This document shows, one piece after another, positions 43,712 to 54,112 of a stretch of 64,000 nucleotides of DNA. Every line of letters begins with the position of its first letter. Position 1 is the stretch's first letter. The translations under genes and the position numbers were made by a program. The stretch covers positions 77,270,941 to 77,334,940 of the forward strand of contig NC_135377.1 in the NCBI RefSeq assembly GCF_049243985.1, read 5' to 3'. This DNA comes from Paroedura picta (taxonomy: Eukaryota; Chordata; Lepidosauria; Squamata; Gekkonidae). Below the pieces are notes generated by a model that worked only from the letters and a program-made list of their open reading frames with translations, had not been told where the DNA came from and did not search any database.

Positions 43712-45789
43712 CTAGGAGGGGGAGAACTTGTCCGCTTGTTCCTTGTTCCTCTTTCCCAGAACAGTCCTCCTGCGAGTCTGGGTGGCGGCGTTCTGAGAGG
43801 GGGTTGGTGGAGTGGGTGGTGGAGGTGGTGGTGGTGGTGTTGGTGTTGGTGGGGGTGGAGTCACGGTCACATTAATTTGAGCAGGGTTAGCAGCTTGTCT
43901 GTCCTCTTTCGACTCCATGACCAGGACCGCCCTCTCCAGTAGTCCCCTGATGAGGCGCATCTCCTGGACACTTTCGCGGAGGGATTCGTTGGACTCCCTG
44001 AAGATCCCCCTCATTTTTCTTCCCTCCTGGACCTGGAGATCATACATAGACTGGCAGTGCTCCAGGAGGCTCTGGCCCACGTTGGTTAAAAGGGAAACGC
44101 GCCTCAGCCTCGTGTGTTCCCTCTGCAGCCTCTCCTCTGCTCCCCTCTAGGGACATCAGGGGGTGGGCTGGCAGGACCCGGGGGGGGCTTCCTCCTCCTC
44201 CGAAAGAACCTCTGTGGGGAAAAATGAGAATTAGAACCGCTAGTGTCATTGATACAACCAACACTGCCTAGGGAGCACATGGTGGGGTTTTTTTGCCTAT
44301 TTTTCACAGCAATACTCCCAACAATGCCTAATGAGCACATGGTTAGTGTTTTTTGCCTATTTTTCACAGCAATACTCCCAACAATGCCTAGTGAGCACAT
44401 AGTTAGTGTTTTTTGCCTATTTTTCACAGCAATACTCCCAACAAAGCCTAGGGAGCATATGTTGGGGTTTTTTTGCCTATTTTTCACAGCAATACTCTCA
44501 ACAATACCTAGTGAGCACATAGTTAGTGGTTTGTATCATTGCCCTGCAGTTATGGCTAGAAAGGAACAGTTCATGCCTGCTCACCCTCTTGAATCTCTAG
44601 GAGCCTGCGTTGGGCAGGAGGTCCAGGCACCCCACGCTCCTCCTCTTGTATTCCTGAGATGAAATCTGTAAAAAAGAAAAAAAATGGTTTTAGGAACAAA
44701 GGGTAGTAAAGGTAGCTTCCAAACTCAACACCGGCAACATAGAGGTACCTTCTTCTTTCTCCAAAGCAGTTTACACAGCACCCCCCCCCCATTATTCTCA
44801 GAAATACTAACCAAGGTTTGTTGATGCCCCGAATTGCTATCGAGATTGCCAATAGCAGTTGACTCGCAGGGCTCTGTGCCTGGCAGTTGAGTTTCTGTGG
44901 ACAACAGCAGACAATAGTGAAAAAGGAGCAAGCATACAACCTGAACTACACAGCATGCTCCCAAAGTATTACCCTGAAGAAGTACAGAAGGCCTATTGTT
45001 GAGGCATGCTGCAAATCTTCCGGGGGGAGGGGGGTGAGTTAAACATTACCCTTTAAAATCAAAGCTACCATAGCAAACAAAACAGTCTACATATGGCCTA
45101 GCATATTAAGCGTTGCAACGAATACATGCGAAAACGATTCCTAAACGTCAGGCCACTTAGAACACACATTTGTACAAAGGTAAAAGTGCCTTACCAGAGG
45201 CAAGGGGTGTCTGCTGCAGCACGTTGGTTCCCTCCCCAGGGACGATGGCAAGCAGGTCCAACGTGATGAGGTCCGCCCCGCATTGCTGGATCTGGGGAGG
45301 AGGCTGAACGGTCCTCCCCGACGAGGTGCCCTCTCCTGGGTCTTCTGCAACGGCTGGTCCCTCCACCGGCTGGTCCCTCCACCCGGAGCAGCTGGCCTCT
45401 GGATGACCTTGAGGCTCCTTCCCACGCGTTTTGGCTGGCCGTCTCCGTCCCCCTCCGTCCCCCTCTCCGTAAATTTCGCGCTGTTGCTCGAAATACGGGC
45501 AGGTCACTCTTGCGTTCCTGGACTTTTGGTTGTGGGACACGGCCCTCATATATTCGGCCCTCATCGTCTTCATTTTGGATCGGCATTCAAGACCGGTTCT
45601 GTGGTGGCCCAGGGCTCTCATCCACATGGCCACCTGTTCGAACACCTCCCGATTCCGATGCGAGGATCGGAAGGCGTCCTGAATTTTCTCTTTGGCGAAT
45701 ATTGCCATCAGGTCCCGTATCTCAGCGTCCTTCCATGTAGGTCCCCTGCCGGTTGCCTGGACGGACGACGACTGGGAAGTGGAGTCCAT
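43712..45789 (-). pseudogene. Myb/SANT-like DNA-binding protein gene, four exons, lightly damaged
   Basis: Exon 1 (45789-45195) starts at ATG (MDSTSQSSSV) and encodes a trihelix/Myb-SANT domain at residues about 16-108: GPTWKDAEIRDLMAIFA, HRNREVFEQVAMWMRALG, RTGLECRSKMKTMRAEYM, CPYFEQQREIYG. Such domains bind DNA in the second protein of PIF/Harbinger transposons and in host genes derived from them. Exon 2 is 44894-44812, exon 3 is 44665-44585 and exon 4 is 44211-43712. Splice sites are canonical (GTAAGG, GTTAGT, GTGAGC; acceptors CCACAG, TTACAG, CCACAG). Junctions 1-2 and 3-4 keep phase 1. Junction 2-3 is out by one base. Exon 4 has TGA (44158-44156) and TAG (44149-44147) in frame, or two compensating indels around a C run. 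Exon 4 ends in a coiled coil (QSLLEHCQSMYDLQVQEGRK, MRLIRGLLERAVLVME) and a proline-rich tail. Intron 3 holds a 60-bp minisatellite. Confidence 0.75.
44259..44530. repeat. 60-bp minisatellite, about 4.5 copies
   Basis: The exact 60-bp period repeats TTTTTTGCCTATTTTTCACA, GCAATACTCCCAACAATGCC and TA(G/A)(T/G)GAGCACAT, with few changes between copies. It lies in intron 3 of the Myb/SANT gene. It makes 20-residue repeats in frames on both strands (for example MCSLGIVGSIAVKNRQKTLT), which are not taken as protein. Confidence 0.93.
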
Positions 45790-46045
45790 ACTGCCTTCGC
45801 GAGATTTAATGCTTTGCCATGCCTGTGTCTAGCTGATTCTCAAGGACAAATTCCCCTTGTAGTCTCCAAGCCTGTCATAAGTCCTGACATTCATCACCTT
45901 CTGCCCCCCCACCCCCATGGCTGTTAGTCTCCATTCTTCCCATCTTCTCACCCATAGTTGTTATCAAAATGTTGTGACTTCCTTGACATGGTATCTGCGT
46001 TATGTTCCCAAGAAGGAGAGCACCTCTCCATAACCCTCCCCTGAA
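45790..46045. other. Upstream region of the Myb/SANT gene; nothing else seen
   Basis: A promoter or transposon end could lie here, but neither a TATA box nor a terminal inverted repeat was recognised. Confidence 0.35.
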
Positions 46046-46320
46046 CCCAAGGAGCCAGCTTGGTGTAGTGGTTAGGAACGCTGACTTATAATCTGGTGAG
46101 CCGGGTTTGATACCTTGCTCCACCCCACATGCAGCCAGCTCGGTGACTTTGGGCTCACTACAGCACTGATAAAGCTGTTCTGACCGGGCAGTAATATCAG
46201 GGCTCTCTTGGCATCACCTCCCTCACAGGGTGTCTGTTGTGGGGAGAGGAAAGGGAAGGCGACTGTAAGCTGCTTTGAGACTGGTAGGGAAAAGCAGCAT
46301 ATAAGAACCAACTTGCTTTT
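46046..46320 (+). mobile_element. tRNA-derived SINE, second copy
   Basis: CAGCTTGGTGTAGTGGTTAG and GAGCCGGGTTTGATACC are the pol III box regions. TTTGGGCTCACTACAGCACT, CTCACAGGGTGTCTGTTGTG and GTAAGCTGCTTTGAGACTGG match the 24.3-kb copy, and it ends AGCATATAAGAACCAACTTG. Confidence 0.85.
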
Positions 46321-46640
46321 TTCACTATTGATCTGTAAGTTAGTTGCCAAACAAAACACTATTATTTTGGTGAGTCATGCTATAATTAGGGGCAAAGCTG
46401 TTGCACCCAGAAATATACTGGGTACTAAGACACACACCTGCACTATGTTCTTCTGGGGGCTGGCCCTGCTTGAACCAGCGCAGTGAAGTGGATAAAGAGG
46501 AGCAGATTCAAGGGATGGGTCAGAACCCCCACTTCTGCTCCATGTCCAGGAAGTTGGGTTGCCAAACTCCAGGTGGGGGCCTGGTGCTCTTCAAGCATAA
46601 CAACTGATTTCCAGTCCTCAGTTCATCTGGAGAATACAGC

Positions 46641-46738
46641 TGGAAGGAAGGAAGGAAGGAAGGAAGGAAGGAAGGAAGGAAGGAAGGAAGGAAGGAAGGA
46701 AGGAAGGAAGGAAGGAAGGAAGGAAGGAAGGAAGGAAG
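46641..46738. repeat. (GGAA)n microsatellite
   Basis: About 24 units of GGAA or GAAG, uninterrupted. Confidence 0.97.
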
Positions 46739-47123
46739 ACTCTTACCCACCCACCCCATTTGGTGGCCAAAGGCCACCCTATGCCCTATGGGTTCTGTGC
46801 AGCATTTTCTCCATTTTCCATGGTCCCCTCTCCTGGGGGGAAGGGTGCACTGAGGAGTGCCAAAAGGCCACACTGATCCACATGGGGCAGGCAGGTGGCC
46901 TTTCCTGCATCTTCCATCCCCCCAACTCAGGGGAATGCAAAGGGTATGCATGGTCCCATGGGGTTTGCAAGGGAGGTTGTACCTCTTCTCCCAACCCAGG
47001 ATCTTGGGCCATGTTCAGTGTCCCAGGGGTGGATGGCAGGCCTAGCCTCTTCTTTCCTCTGAGCCACAACACTCTCTGGCCCAGCTTTGGGAAGAGAGGC
47101 AGCAGAGGGAGCTGGCTGTTGTT

Positions 47124-47165
47124 CCAGCAGGAAGGAGGAGGAGGAGGAGGAGGAGGAGGAGGAGG
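47124..47165. repeat. (GGA)n microsatellite
   Basis: About 13 units of GAG. Confidence 0.9.
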
Positions 47166-47501
47166 TTGGGGGTTGAACAGACCTGCCATTGGCCCTCCAT
47201 GAGAGGGTGGACACACCTGAAGGCTAATCAGGTTGGGTGTGAGTTGTCTGTCATGCAACTTGACCTTAGTGCTGTGACTTACATGTGATAATAGGGCTAT
47301 AATGAATCCAGGAAAATTTGAAATGGACAAGTAGGAGATTGTTATAGCATCATAACACTTAAGAAATTACCACTTTTTATTTATATCAAAATTTTTAAGC
47401 CTTCCAAACATACAATGTAACAATGTGGAGAGGACCTCTGCATGGAAGAAAAATACACACTGTTATTTCGTTACCAAACTAATGTGCTTGGACTGTGTTC
47501 T

Positions 47502-47502
47502 C

Positions 47503-47532
<30 letters not shown>
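47502..47532. repeat. (CA)n microsatellite
   Basis: About 15 CA units, in the spacer between the inverted repeat arms. Confidence 0.95.
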
Positions 47533-47533
<1 letters not shown>

Positions 47534-47654
47534 GAAATAAAAATGGAAAAAGAGTTTACTGTGGATAGGGAAAGCCTACAAACAGGAGGAAGTTTATCTT
47601 TAACCATAATAAAGTTCAAGTTTATGACAGACAAATCACACTCAACCTGACTGG

Positions 47655-48395
47655 CCTGCAGGAGTGTCCACCCTCTCATGGTGGACCTGTTCAACCCCAA
47701 ACTTCATCCTCCTCTACCTTCTTGTTAAAAGAACAGTCAGCCCTCTCTGCTACCCCTTTGGGTCAGCTGGGCCAGAGAGTGGGGTGGCTGGGAGGAAGGA
47801 AGAGAATAGGCCTGCCATCCACCCCTGGGACACTGAACATGGCCTTCCCATCTGCCCAAGATTCTGGGGGTGGAAGAAGGGGCCCAGCCCCCCAAAGGAA
47901 CATGCACAGCCTTTGCACTCTCCTGAGTTGGGGGGATGGGAGATGCAGGAAAGGCCACCCACTTGTCCCATATGGATCAGTGTGGCCTTTTGGCACTCCT
48001 GGGTACACCCTCCACCCTCCAGGAAGCGGGGACTGTGAAAGATGGAGAAAATGCTGCACGCCAGCACCATAGGGCATAGGGTCATCTTTGACCACCAAAT
48101 GGGGTGTGTGTGTGAGGAAGTCATAAAATCTTCCTTCCTTCCTTCCTTCCTTCCTTCTTTCCTTCCTTCCTTCCTTCCTTCCTTCCTTCCTTCCTTCCTT
48201 CCTTCCTTCCTTCCTTCCTTCCTTCCTTCCTTCCTTCCTTCCTTCTTTGTTTCTTTCCTTCTTCCTTCCAGCTATTTTCTCCAGAGGAACTGGTGCCCAG
48301 AGATCAGTTGTTATCCCTGAAGATGTCCAGGGCTCCACCTGGAGATTGGCAACCCAGCTTCCTGCACATCGAGGAGGCATGGGAGTCCAGACCCA
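47655..48395. repeat. Right arm of the 0.7-kb inverted repeat
   Basis: Inverted partner of 46520-47225, with a spacer of about 430 bp. Confidence 0.75.
48132..48267. repeat. (CTTC)n microsatellite
   Basis: About 32 CTTC units with two CTTT interruptions. It is the inverted counterpart of the (GGAA)n tract and longer. Confidence 0.97.
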
Positions 48396-48513
48396 GCCCT
48401 TGAGATGAGAGTCTGCTATTTGATCAATTCACTTTGCTAGATCTCAAGTTCAAACAGGGAGCAGGGGGAGGAGGGCCCATTGTATTCATTGGTGCAATGG
48501 TCTCTGCCCCTTT

Positions 48514-50081
48514 AACAATATAAATCTTACAACTTTACAAGCTTGAAACGACCAGCTGACCTTACATTCTTCCCAGACCATCATTTACCAGATCGACAGG
48601 AGCAGAAGCTGATAGAAGCTGGAATCTGCAACAGTAAGAATTGAAAGCTTTCTGGCTTTTCTCTCTCTTCTCCCACAAGCTCTTCCCTCCCCCCCCCTCA
48701 ACCAATTCACAAGCGAATTCCTTCTTTCGCCGAGTGAGAGACTCCCAGCTAATTATACCCATTAACCAAACAAAGAGAGTGCTTTGAAGATTTATGGGTG
48801 AAAGTTCAGTGGGGGAATTTGACTTGATATGGAGATCGACAAACTGATAATTTGGGATCGCTCGTGCTCCCGCGAGACCTCACGAGACTTTCTGTTTATA
48901 GTTTGTGACTGCCTAGAACTATGGAAGAATTAACTAAGGCACAGCTTTTCCATTTGTTATGCAAAGGAAACTCAGAGATACTGAAAGCAGTCAATAAGCT
49001 GGAAAAGGAAATTCGTGGGACTAAGGGGGAGCTTTTGGATGGAGCCCAAGGTCCGGAGAGACCAGCTGATGACGTAGCTCAGCTAACAGTAAATCAAGTG
49101 AAACTTCAATGTCTGGAAGTTAATCAACTGGAGGGAGAGAGTGCCAGAGATGTAAAAACCCAAAGTATCTTTAAAGAACCTGGGAAAACAGATTCACGGA
49201 AGGAAAGTACCAAAAACCTGGAAGTCTATTCAGAGCAGGAAATGACTTGGATCAGCAAAATAAAAAGAGTCTATTCAAAAGCGACAGCAACTAGGAAGCT
49301 ATCAGGAGATATTTCTGTGCGACCAGAGGAAGAGATCCAGATTGACAAAGGATTCAGAGCCCCCTCAAAGGCGATTACAAGCAAGAATCAAGTAAGAGAT
49401 TTCTTTGGCCCTGACAGAAGGACAATCAGAAACACTCTACTATGGAAAAAAACACAGTTTCATTTTCTGCGACCACCTGAAAGATGAGCTGAACAATGGA
49501 GTATTCTCCTGGCTTCCTGTGAGAAAAATAGCAGTAGCAACCTTTAGGACAGGTCCAATATATGAAGGGAACTGACTTTATATCATTTAAGACAATAATA
49601 GAATATATCCTTATAATAGATTATACCCTCCTATGTATCAACAACTACTTTGTTAAGAAAGATGGTAATAACTCCTAGATCAGGATTAATATGCGATGGG
49701 AATTGAATATGTATGTTAATATGTATGCCAAAAGAGGATGACAAACCATATTTTATAGGCATTAACAAGACGACAGTAGTAATTCTTGAGTCAGGGCCAA
49801 TTTATGAAGGAGACTGACCTAATATCATTTAAGATAATAACAGAATGTATTCCTATAACAGATCATACTCTCATATGTATTAACAATCACTTGGCCAAGA
49901 AAAATGGTAAAAACTTCTAGACTAGGAATAATATGTGATGGGAACTAAATATCTATGTTAAAAGAGATGGCAAACCATATCAACTGGTCGCTTTTTCATT
50001 ACAACTTCTCTGTAAATGCTTTATATAATAATAAACAATAAAATTATTATAAAAAAATAAAAAAAAACAATATAAATCTTA
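48514..50081 (+). mobile_element. Non-autonomous L1-like element, complete, 16-bp target duplication
   Basis: The element is 48530-50065 (1,536 bp), bounded by the perfect 16-bp duplication AACAATATAAATCTTA (48514-48529, 50066-50081) and ending in an A-rich tail (ATTATAAAAAAATAAAAAAA). A 5' UTR of about 390 bp is followed by an open frame of 188 residues (48921-49487), beginning MEELTKAQLFHLLCKGNSEI and LKAVNKLEKEIRG, charged and helical at its start. This suggests the N-terminal part of an L1-type ORF1, but no RNA-binding domain is visible. There is no ORF2. The 3' UTR (about 49540-49970) is an imperfect tandem duplication of about 230 bp (ACTGACTTTATATCATTTAA and ACTGACCTAATATCATTTAA). It resembles the half-L1 design known in mammals. 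Confidence 0.82.
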
Positions 50082-50345
50082 ACAGGCAGGAAAGGTAGCT
50101 ATCAAGATGCCATTTTGGAGGAGAGGGAGGGTGGTTTCTCACTAGAGCTAAGAAATACATTCAATGCATTTTTATTTTTTTATTTTTTAAAGGGTGGACC
50201 TTCATGACAGAAACTCAATAACGTTGTGGTGACTGAAGGAAATTCCCAGATATAAGACACTAGGGGCAAAGCCCGTTGTATCCAAGAATACAACGGGCGC
50301 TAGAGCTTGGCAGTGGGAAGAGGAAGGGAAGGAGTTGTCAAGTTG
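50082..50345. repeat. Spacer with a short palindromic repeat (50259-50338)
   Basis: GCCCGTTGTATCCAAGAATA followed by CAACGGGC is a small foldback. The stretch ACTAGGGGC to GGAGTTGT recurs in reverse complement at about 56118-56196, so it is an interspersed repeat, possibly a MITE end. The rest is unassigned. Confidence 0.55.
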
Positions 50346-51194
50346 TCTCCGGAAGATAGAGCCAGAGAGTTCAACGAGATCTGAACACAATGGAAAAATG
50401 GGCAAATGAGAACAAGATGCAATTTAATAAAGATAAGTGTAAAGTTCTGCATCTGGGTCAGAAAAATGAAAAGCATGCCTACTGGATGGGGGATACGCTT
50501 CTAGGTAGCACTGTGTGTGAACGAGACCTTGGGGTACTTGTGGATTGTAAACTGAATATGAGCAGGCAGTGTGATGCAGCGGTAAAAAAGGCAAATGCCA
50601 TTTTGGGCTGTATCAACAGGGGCATCACATCAAAATCACAAGATGTCATAGTCCCATTGTATACGGCACTGGTCAGACCACACCTGGAGTACTGTGTGCA
50701 GTTCTGGAGGCCTCACTTCAAGAAGGACGTCGATAAAATTGAAAGAGGAGAGCGACGAAGATGATCTGGGGCCAAGGGACCAAGCCGTATGAAGATAGGT
50801 TGAGGGACTTGGGAATGTTCAGCCTGGAGAAAAGGAGGTTGAGAGGGGACATGATAGCCCTCTTTAAGTATTTGAAAGGTTGTCACTTGGAGGAGGGCAG
50901 GATGCTGTTTCTGCTGGCTGCAGAGGAGAGGACACGCAGTAATGGGTTTAAACTTCAAGTACAACGATATAGGCTCGATATCAGGAAAACGTTTTTCACA
51001 GTCAGAGTAGGTCAGCAGTGGAATAGGCCGCCTAAGGAGGTGGTGAGCTCCCCCTCACTGGAAGTCTTCAAGCAAAGGTTGGATACACACTTTTCTTGGA
51101 TGCTTTAGGATGCTTAGGGCTGATCCTGCTTTGAGCAGGGGGTTGGACTAAATGGCCTGTATGGCCCCTTCCAACTCTATGATTCTATGATTCT
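50346..51194 (+). mobile_element. CR1 LINE 3' portion
   Basis: Plus-strand RT C-terminus in two frames: 50390-50764 (MEKWANENKMQFNKDKCKVL, GVLVDCKLNMSRQCDAAVKK) and 50761-51108 (MIWGQGTKPYEDRLRDLGMF, LPKEVV-type end). A short deletion near 50745 removes RVQR and shifts the frame. It ends with ATTCTATGATTCTA at about 51194. Confidence 0.92.
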
Positions 51195-51289
51195 AAGTCC
51201 GTAAGGGCATGGGGTTGAATGTGTGTGTTGTGTGGGAGGTTGTGCTGCCATGGTGGCAAATGAGGGTTACCTCATGAGGTAAATGAGGG

Positions 51290-51990
51290 TTACCTCATGA
51301 GGCAAATTACCTCCGGGCAGAGCAGTATTTTAAATGAGAAGGGGCTTTTCTGTGGCCTCCCTGTCAGGCAACTGTTTGTCAGAAGGAGAAAGCCCCCCCC
51401 CTCAAAAGGAATGCTCTCAGGCTCCCCCTCAGGCTCCCCTGCATTGCTCTTGGAAAGGCCTCCGTCCCCTCAGTCAGGGGCTCTCAGAGGCTCCTTCGCA
51501 GCAGGCCTGAAGGGGGGGAGGGGGAGCACTCTGCAGCCTCCTGCCAGCTCTGTCAGGGTTCTGAGGCAATATACAGTTGGACATGACAATTATGACAGCC
51601 TTGGGGTGAAAAGGGCTGGTACAGCCTGTCCAAGCCTCTGTTTTCATCCCCCTTGGCAGCCCTACTGACCTCCTCTCCCTGCGGTGGTCAGGAGCAGACT
51701 GGCAGCCAGACTGGGCTGGGTGAATAGAATTTTGGTCTGTCCTGGTGAGGGGCCAATAGGAAGGCGCTTTGCGTGCCTCCCCATTGGCTGGTTGGCCCTG
51801 GATGGACACTCGGAGCGCCCAATCAGGAGCCGCGAAGCTCCTGATTGGGCCCTCTGAGTTTTTATCCTGGACAAGGCCCGCCCTAACTACTCCCTGGACA
51901 GGGCCCGCCCTCCCTGGACAGGGCCCGCCCACCCTAACTACTCCCCAGGTGGCCTTACCCTTTTATTTAATAGGAGCGGTTAAAGATATA
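51290..51990 (-). repeat. Hairpin repeat family, inverted partner of 54130-54725
   Basis: CTCCGGGCAGAGCAGTATTT, GGCTTTTCTGTGGCCTCCCT, CAGGCAACTGTTTG, TTGGACATGAC, GGTGGTCAGGAGCAGACTGG and a full stem-loop, CAATCAGGAGC-CGCGAA-GCTCCTGATTG, at 51818-51850. It ends in the CCTTTTATTTAATAGGAGCGG block, the family start in antisense. The same sequence lies inverted at 54130-54725. Confidence 0.8.
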
Positions 51991-52202
51991 TGAAGCATGG
52001 TTGAGAAAAGGGCTTTGTTTCTCCATTTTGATGACTTAGTTGCCTCATCAATCTTTTGCAGCCATACTAAGAAATCTATAAAGAGAGAAGAAATTCTGGC
52101 CTTTGGTTGTTATAAGAACCAAGAACATGCCACTCAACTGATTTCAGGACCACAGAACTCATTTTATTTTTCTACTTTACACAAAGAAAAAAATGCCCAG
52201 TC
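51991..52202. other. No gene seen
   Basis: Unassigned AT-rich sequence; possibly LINE-derived. Confidence 0.35.
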
Positions 52203-52292
52203 CTTTAGAATCACAGAATCATAGAGTTGTAAGGGGCCATACAGGCCATCTAGTCCAACCCCCTGCTCAACGCAGGATCAGCCCAAATCCTC
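52203..52292 (-). mobile_element. CR1 3' terminus fragment
   Basis: AGAATCACAGAATCATAGAG and GGGGCCATACAGGCCATCTA: the last 90 bp of CR1 in antisense. Confidence 0.9.
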
Positions 52293-52369
52293 CTCAGACT
52301 CCTAAATCCTGCAAGCAATTCCTTCATCTTTTGAAGGAGGCAATTGTTATAATATCCCCCCTCCCCATT

Positions 52370-52475
52370 GCTGGAACTGCTGCTGATTGGCAGGAGCATA
52401 TCCTGGCAGGGACTCATGGGATCTGTAGTCCATGGACATGTGGAGAGCTGCAGTTTGGTCTCCCCTGATATAGAT
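52370..52475. repeat. Unclassified interspersed repeat (ATGGGATCTGTAGTCCATGG)
   Basis: The words GGCAGGGACTCATGGGATCT and GTAGTCCATGGACATGTGGA resemble a common vertebrate hAT-like MITE, but neither the ends nor a target duplication can be placed. Confidence 0.4.
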
Positions 52476-52487
52476 GATGTTAGAATC

Positions 52488-53567
52488 TACTAGCACCTGA
52501 TGGACTGCACTTATCGAAACTAACGCCCGAAGCATGGGAAGGACAGAGCTCTAAAGAAGAGTACCTACAGGTTACTAGGCATTGTTGATAAATCATCAGA
52601 AAGGCCAAAGCTGAGAGTGAGCTAAGATTGGCCAGGGAAGCCCACTGTAACAAGAAAATATTTTTCAGTTATGTGAGAAGCAAACATAAAGTAAAGAAGA
52701 CAATAGGCCCACTGTTGACAAACTCTAACGGAGGATGCAGAGAAAGCAGAAAGGCTCAACGCCTACTTTACATCTGTTTTTTCCCACAGGTCAAAGGGTT
52801 TAGGCACATCTAGAGATGGCAGTAGCCAAGAGATAGTGTCTGGGTGGCAGGTTGACATGGACAGAGAGGTTGTCGAGAGGCATTTAGCTGCACTGAATTA
52901 GTTAAAATCCCCTGGGCCGGATGAAATGCACCCGAGAGTGCTCAAAGAACTTTCCGGAAAACTTGCACAACCCTTGTCCATCATCTTCGGGACCTCTTTA
53001 AGGACTGGAGAGGGACTACTCATGAAGTTTTCAGATGACACCAAATTGGGAGGACTGGCAAATACTCCGGAAGATAGAGACAGAGTTCAACGAGATCTGA
53101 ACACAATGGAAAATAGGCAAAAGAGACGAAGATGCAATTTAATAGGATGATCTGGGGCCAAGGGACCAAGCCCTATGAAGATAGGTTGAGGGACTTGGGA
53201 ATGTTCAGCCTGGAGAAAAGGAGGTTGAGAGGGGACATGATAGCCCTCTTTGAAAGGTTGTCACTTGGAGGAGGGCAGGATGCTGTTCCCATTGGCTGCA
53301 GAGGAAAGGATACGTAGTAATGGGTTTAAACTACAAGTACAATGATATAGGCTATATATTAGGGAAAAATTTTTTCAGTCAGAGTAGTTCAGCAGTGGAA
53401 TAAGTGGTGAGCTCACCACCTAAGGAGGTGGTGAGCTCCCCCCTCACTGGCAGTCTTCATGCAAAGTTTGGATACACACTTTTCTTGGATGCTTTAGGAT
53501 GCTTTGGGCTGATCCTGTGTTGAGCAGGGGGTTGGACTAGATGGCCCCTTCCAACTCTATGATTCTA
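52488..53567 (+). mobile_element. CR1 LINE with internal deletions
   Basis: Starts with the ORF1 tail word CTAGCACCTGATGGACTGCA. It jumps to the ORF2 linker (SELRLAREAHCNKKIFFSYV, then SPGPDEMHPRVLKELSGKLA), loses the RT core between LRTGE and GLLMKFSDDTKLGG near 53008, loses another segment near 53145, and ends with ATTCTA at about 53567. The pieces are in genomic order, so it is one copy with several internal losses. Confidence 0.85.
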
Positions 53568-53569
53568 AG

Positions 53570-54112
53570 ACACTTTTGGCAGGATATCCACATAGAAATC
53601 TCAAAACTCTTTAAGGACTCCATAGCTCTAAATCCTGAAGCTTATCTTTTAGGTTTTTTGGTAAATGAAAAAGATAAAAAATATGGAGAGTTATTTAGAT
53701 GTTTGACAACAGCGGCAAGTATAGTCTGGGCAAAAAATGGAAGTTAAACCATATTTGATTGGCAGTTGAAAACATTAGAAATCTCTCAGATGGCAAAATT
53801 ATCAACTTATGTCGAAGATAAACAAATACTGGACTTTAAGGCAAAATGGAATTTATGGATACAGCATATTAGAAAAAAGTATAGTTATGGATTTATGACT
53901 ATTGGTTATGACTTATGATTTATAAGGGGAAATGAGAATGGATTGCAGTTTTGAATAGGAGAATTAATGGGTTTTTTTGTATATTCTTAAAAAATACAGT
54001 TAGTATTTATTATTTGTAAATGTTACATAATCTATTAACATGTAATTTTGGAGATGTATTTTTTTGTAATGGATTATAAATAAAATTTGACACTATTAAA
54101 AATCTTTTCTTA
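53570..54112 (+). mobile_element. L1-like LINE ORF2 C-terminus and 3' UTR
   Basis: The frame reads FWQDIHIEISKLFKDSIALN, LLGFLVNEKDKKYGELFRCL and TTAASIVWAKNGS. After a stop it continues WQLKTLEISQMAKLSTYVED. This is the FW..i...i......p...LLG segment of L1 ORF2. A 3' UTR rich in A/T follows with AATAAA at about 54079. Confidence 0.75.

Larger units (their letters stand above)
46520..47225. repeat. Left arm of a 0.7-kb inverted repeat
   Basis: Pairs with 47655-48395 in reverse complement. Both arms contain GTTGCCAA-type ends, AACTGATTTCCAG/GATCAGTTGTTATC, a GGAA/TTCC tract, CCACTTGG-type text, GGGGATGG with ATGCAGGAAAGGCCAC, and CCCTCTCATG near the loop end. They have diverged by an estimated 15-20 per cent, so the arms are old. 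Confidence 0.75.

Noticed and set aside
44104-44662. Repeat proteins with 20-residue units on both strands
   Set aside because: They arise from the 60-bp minisatellite in an intron.
46483-48380. Frames with poly-(KEGR) or poly-(PSFL) stretches
   Set aside because: Microsatellite translations within the inverted repeat.
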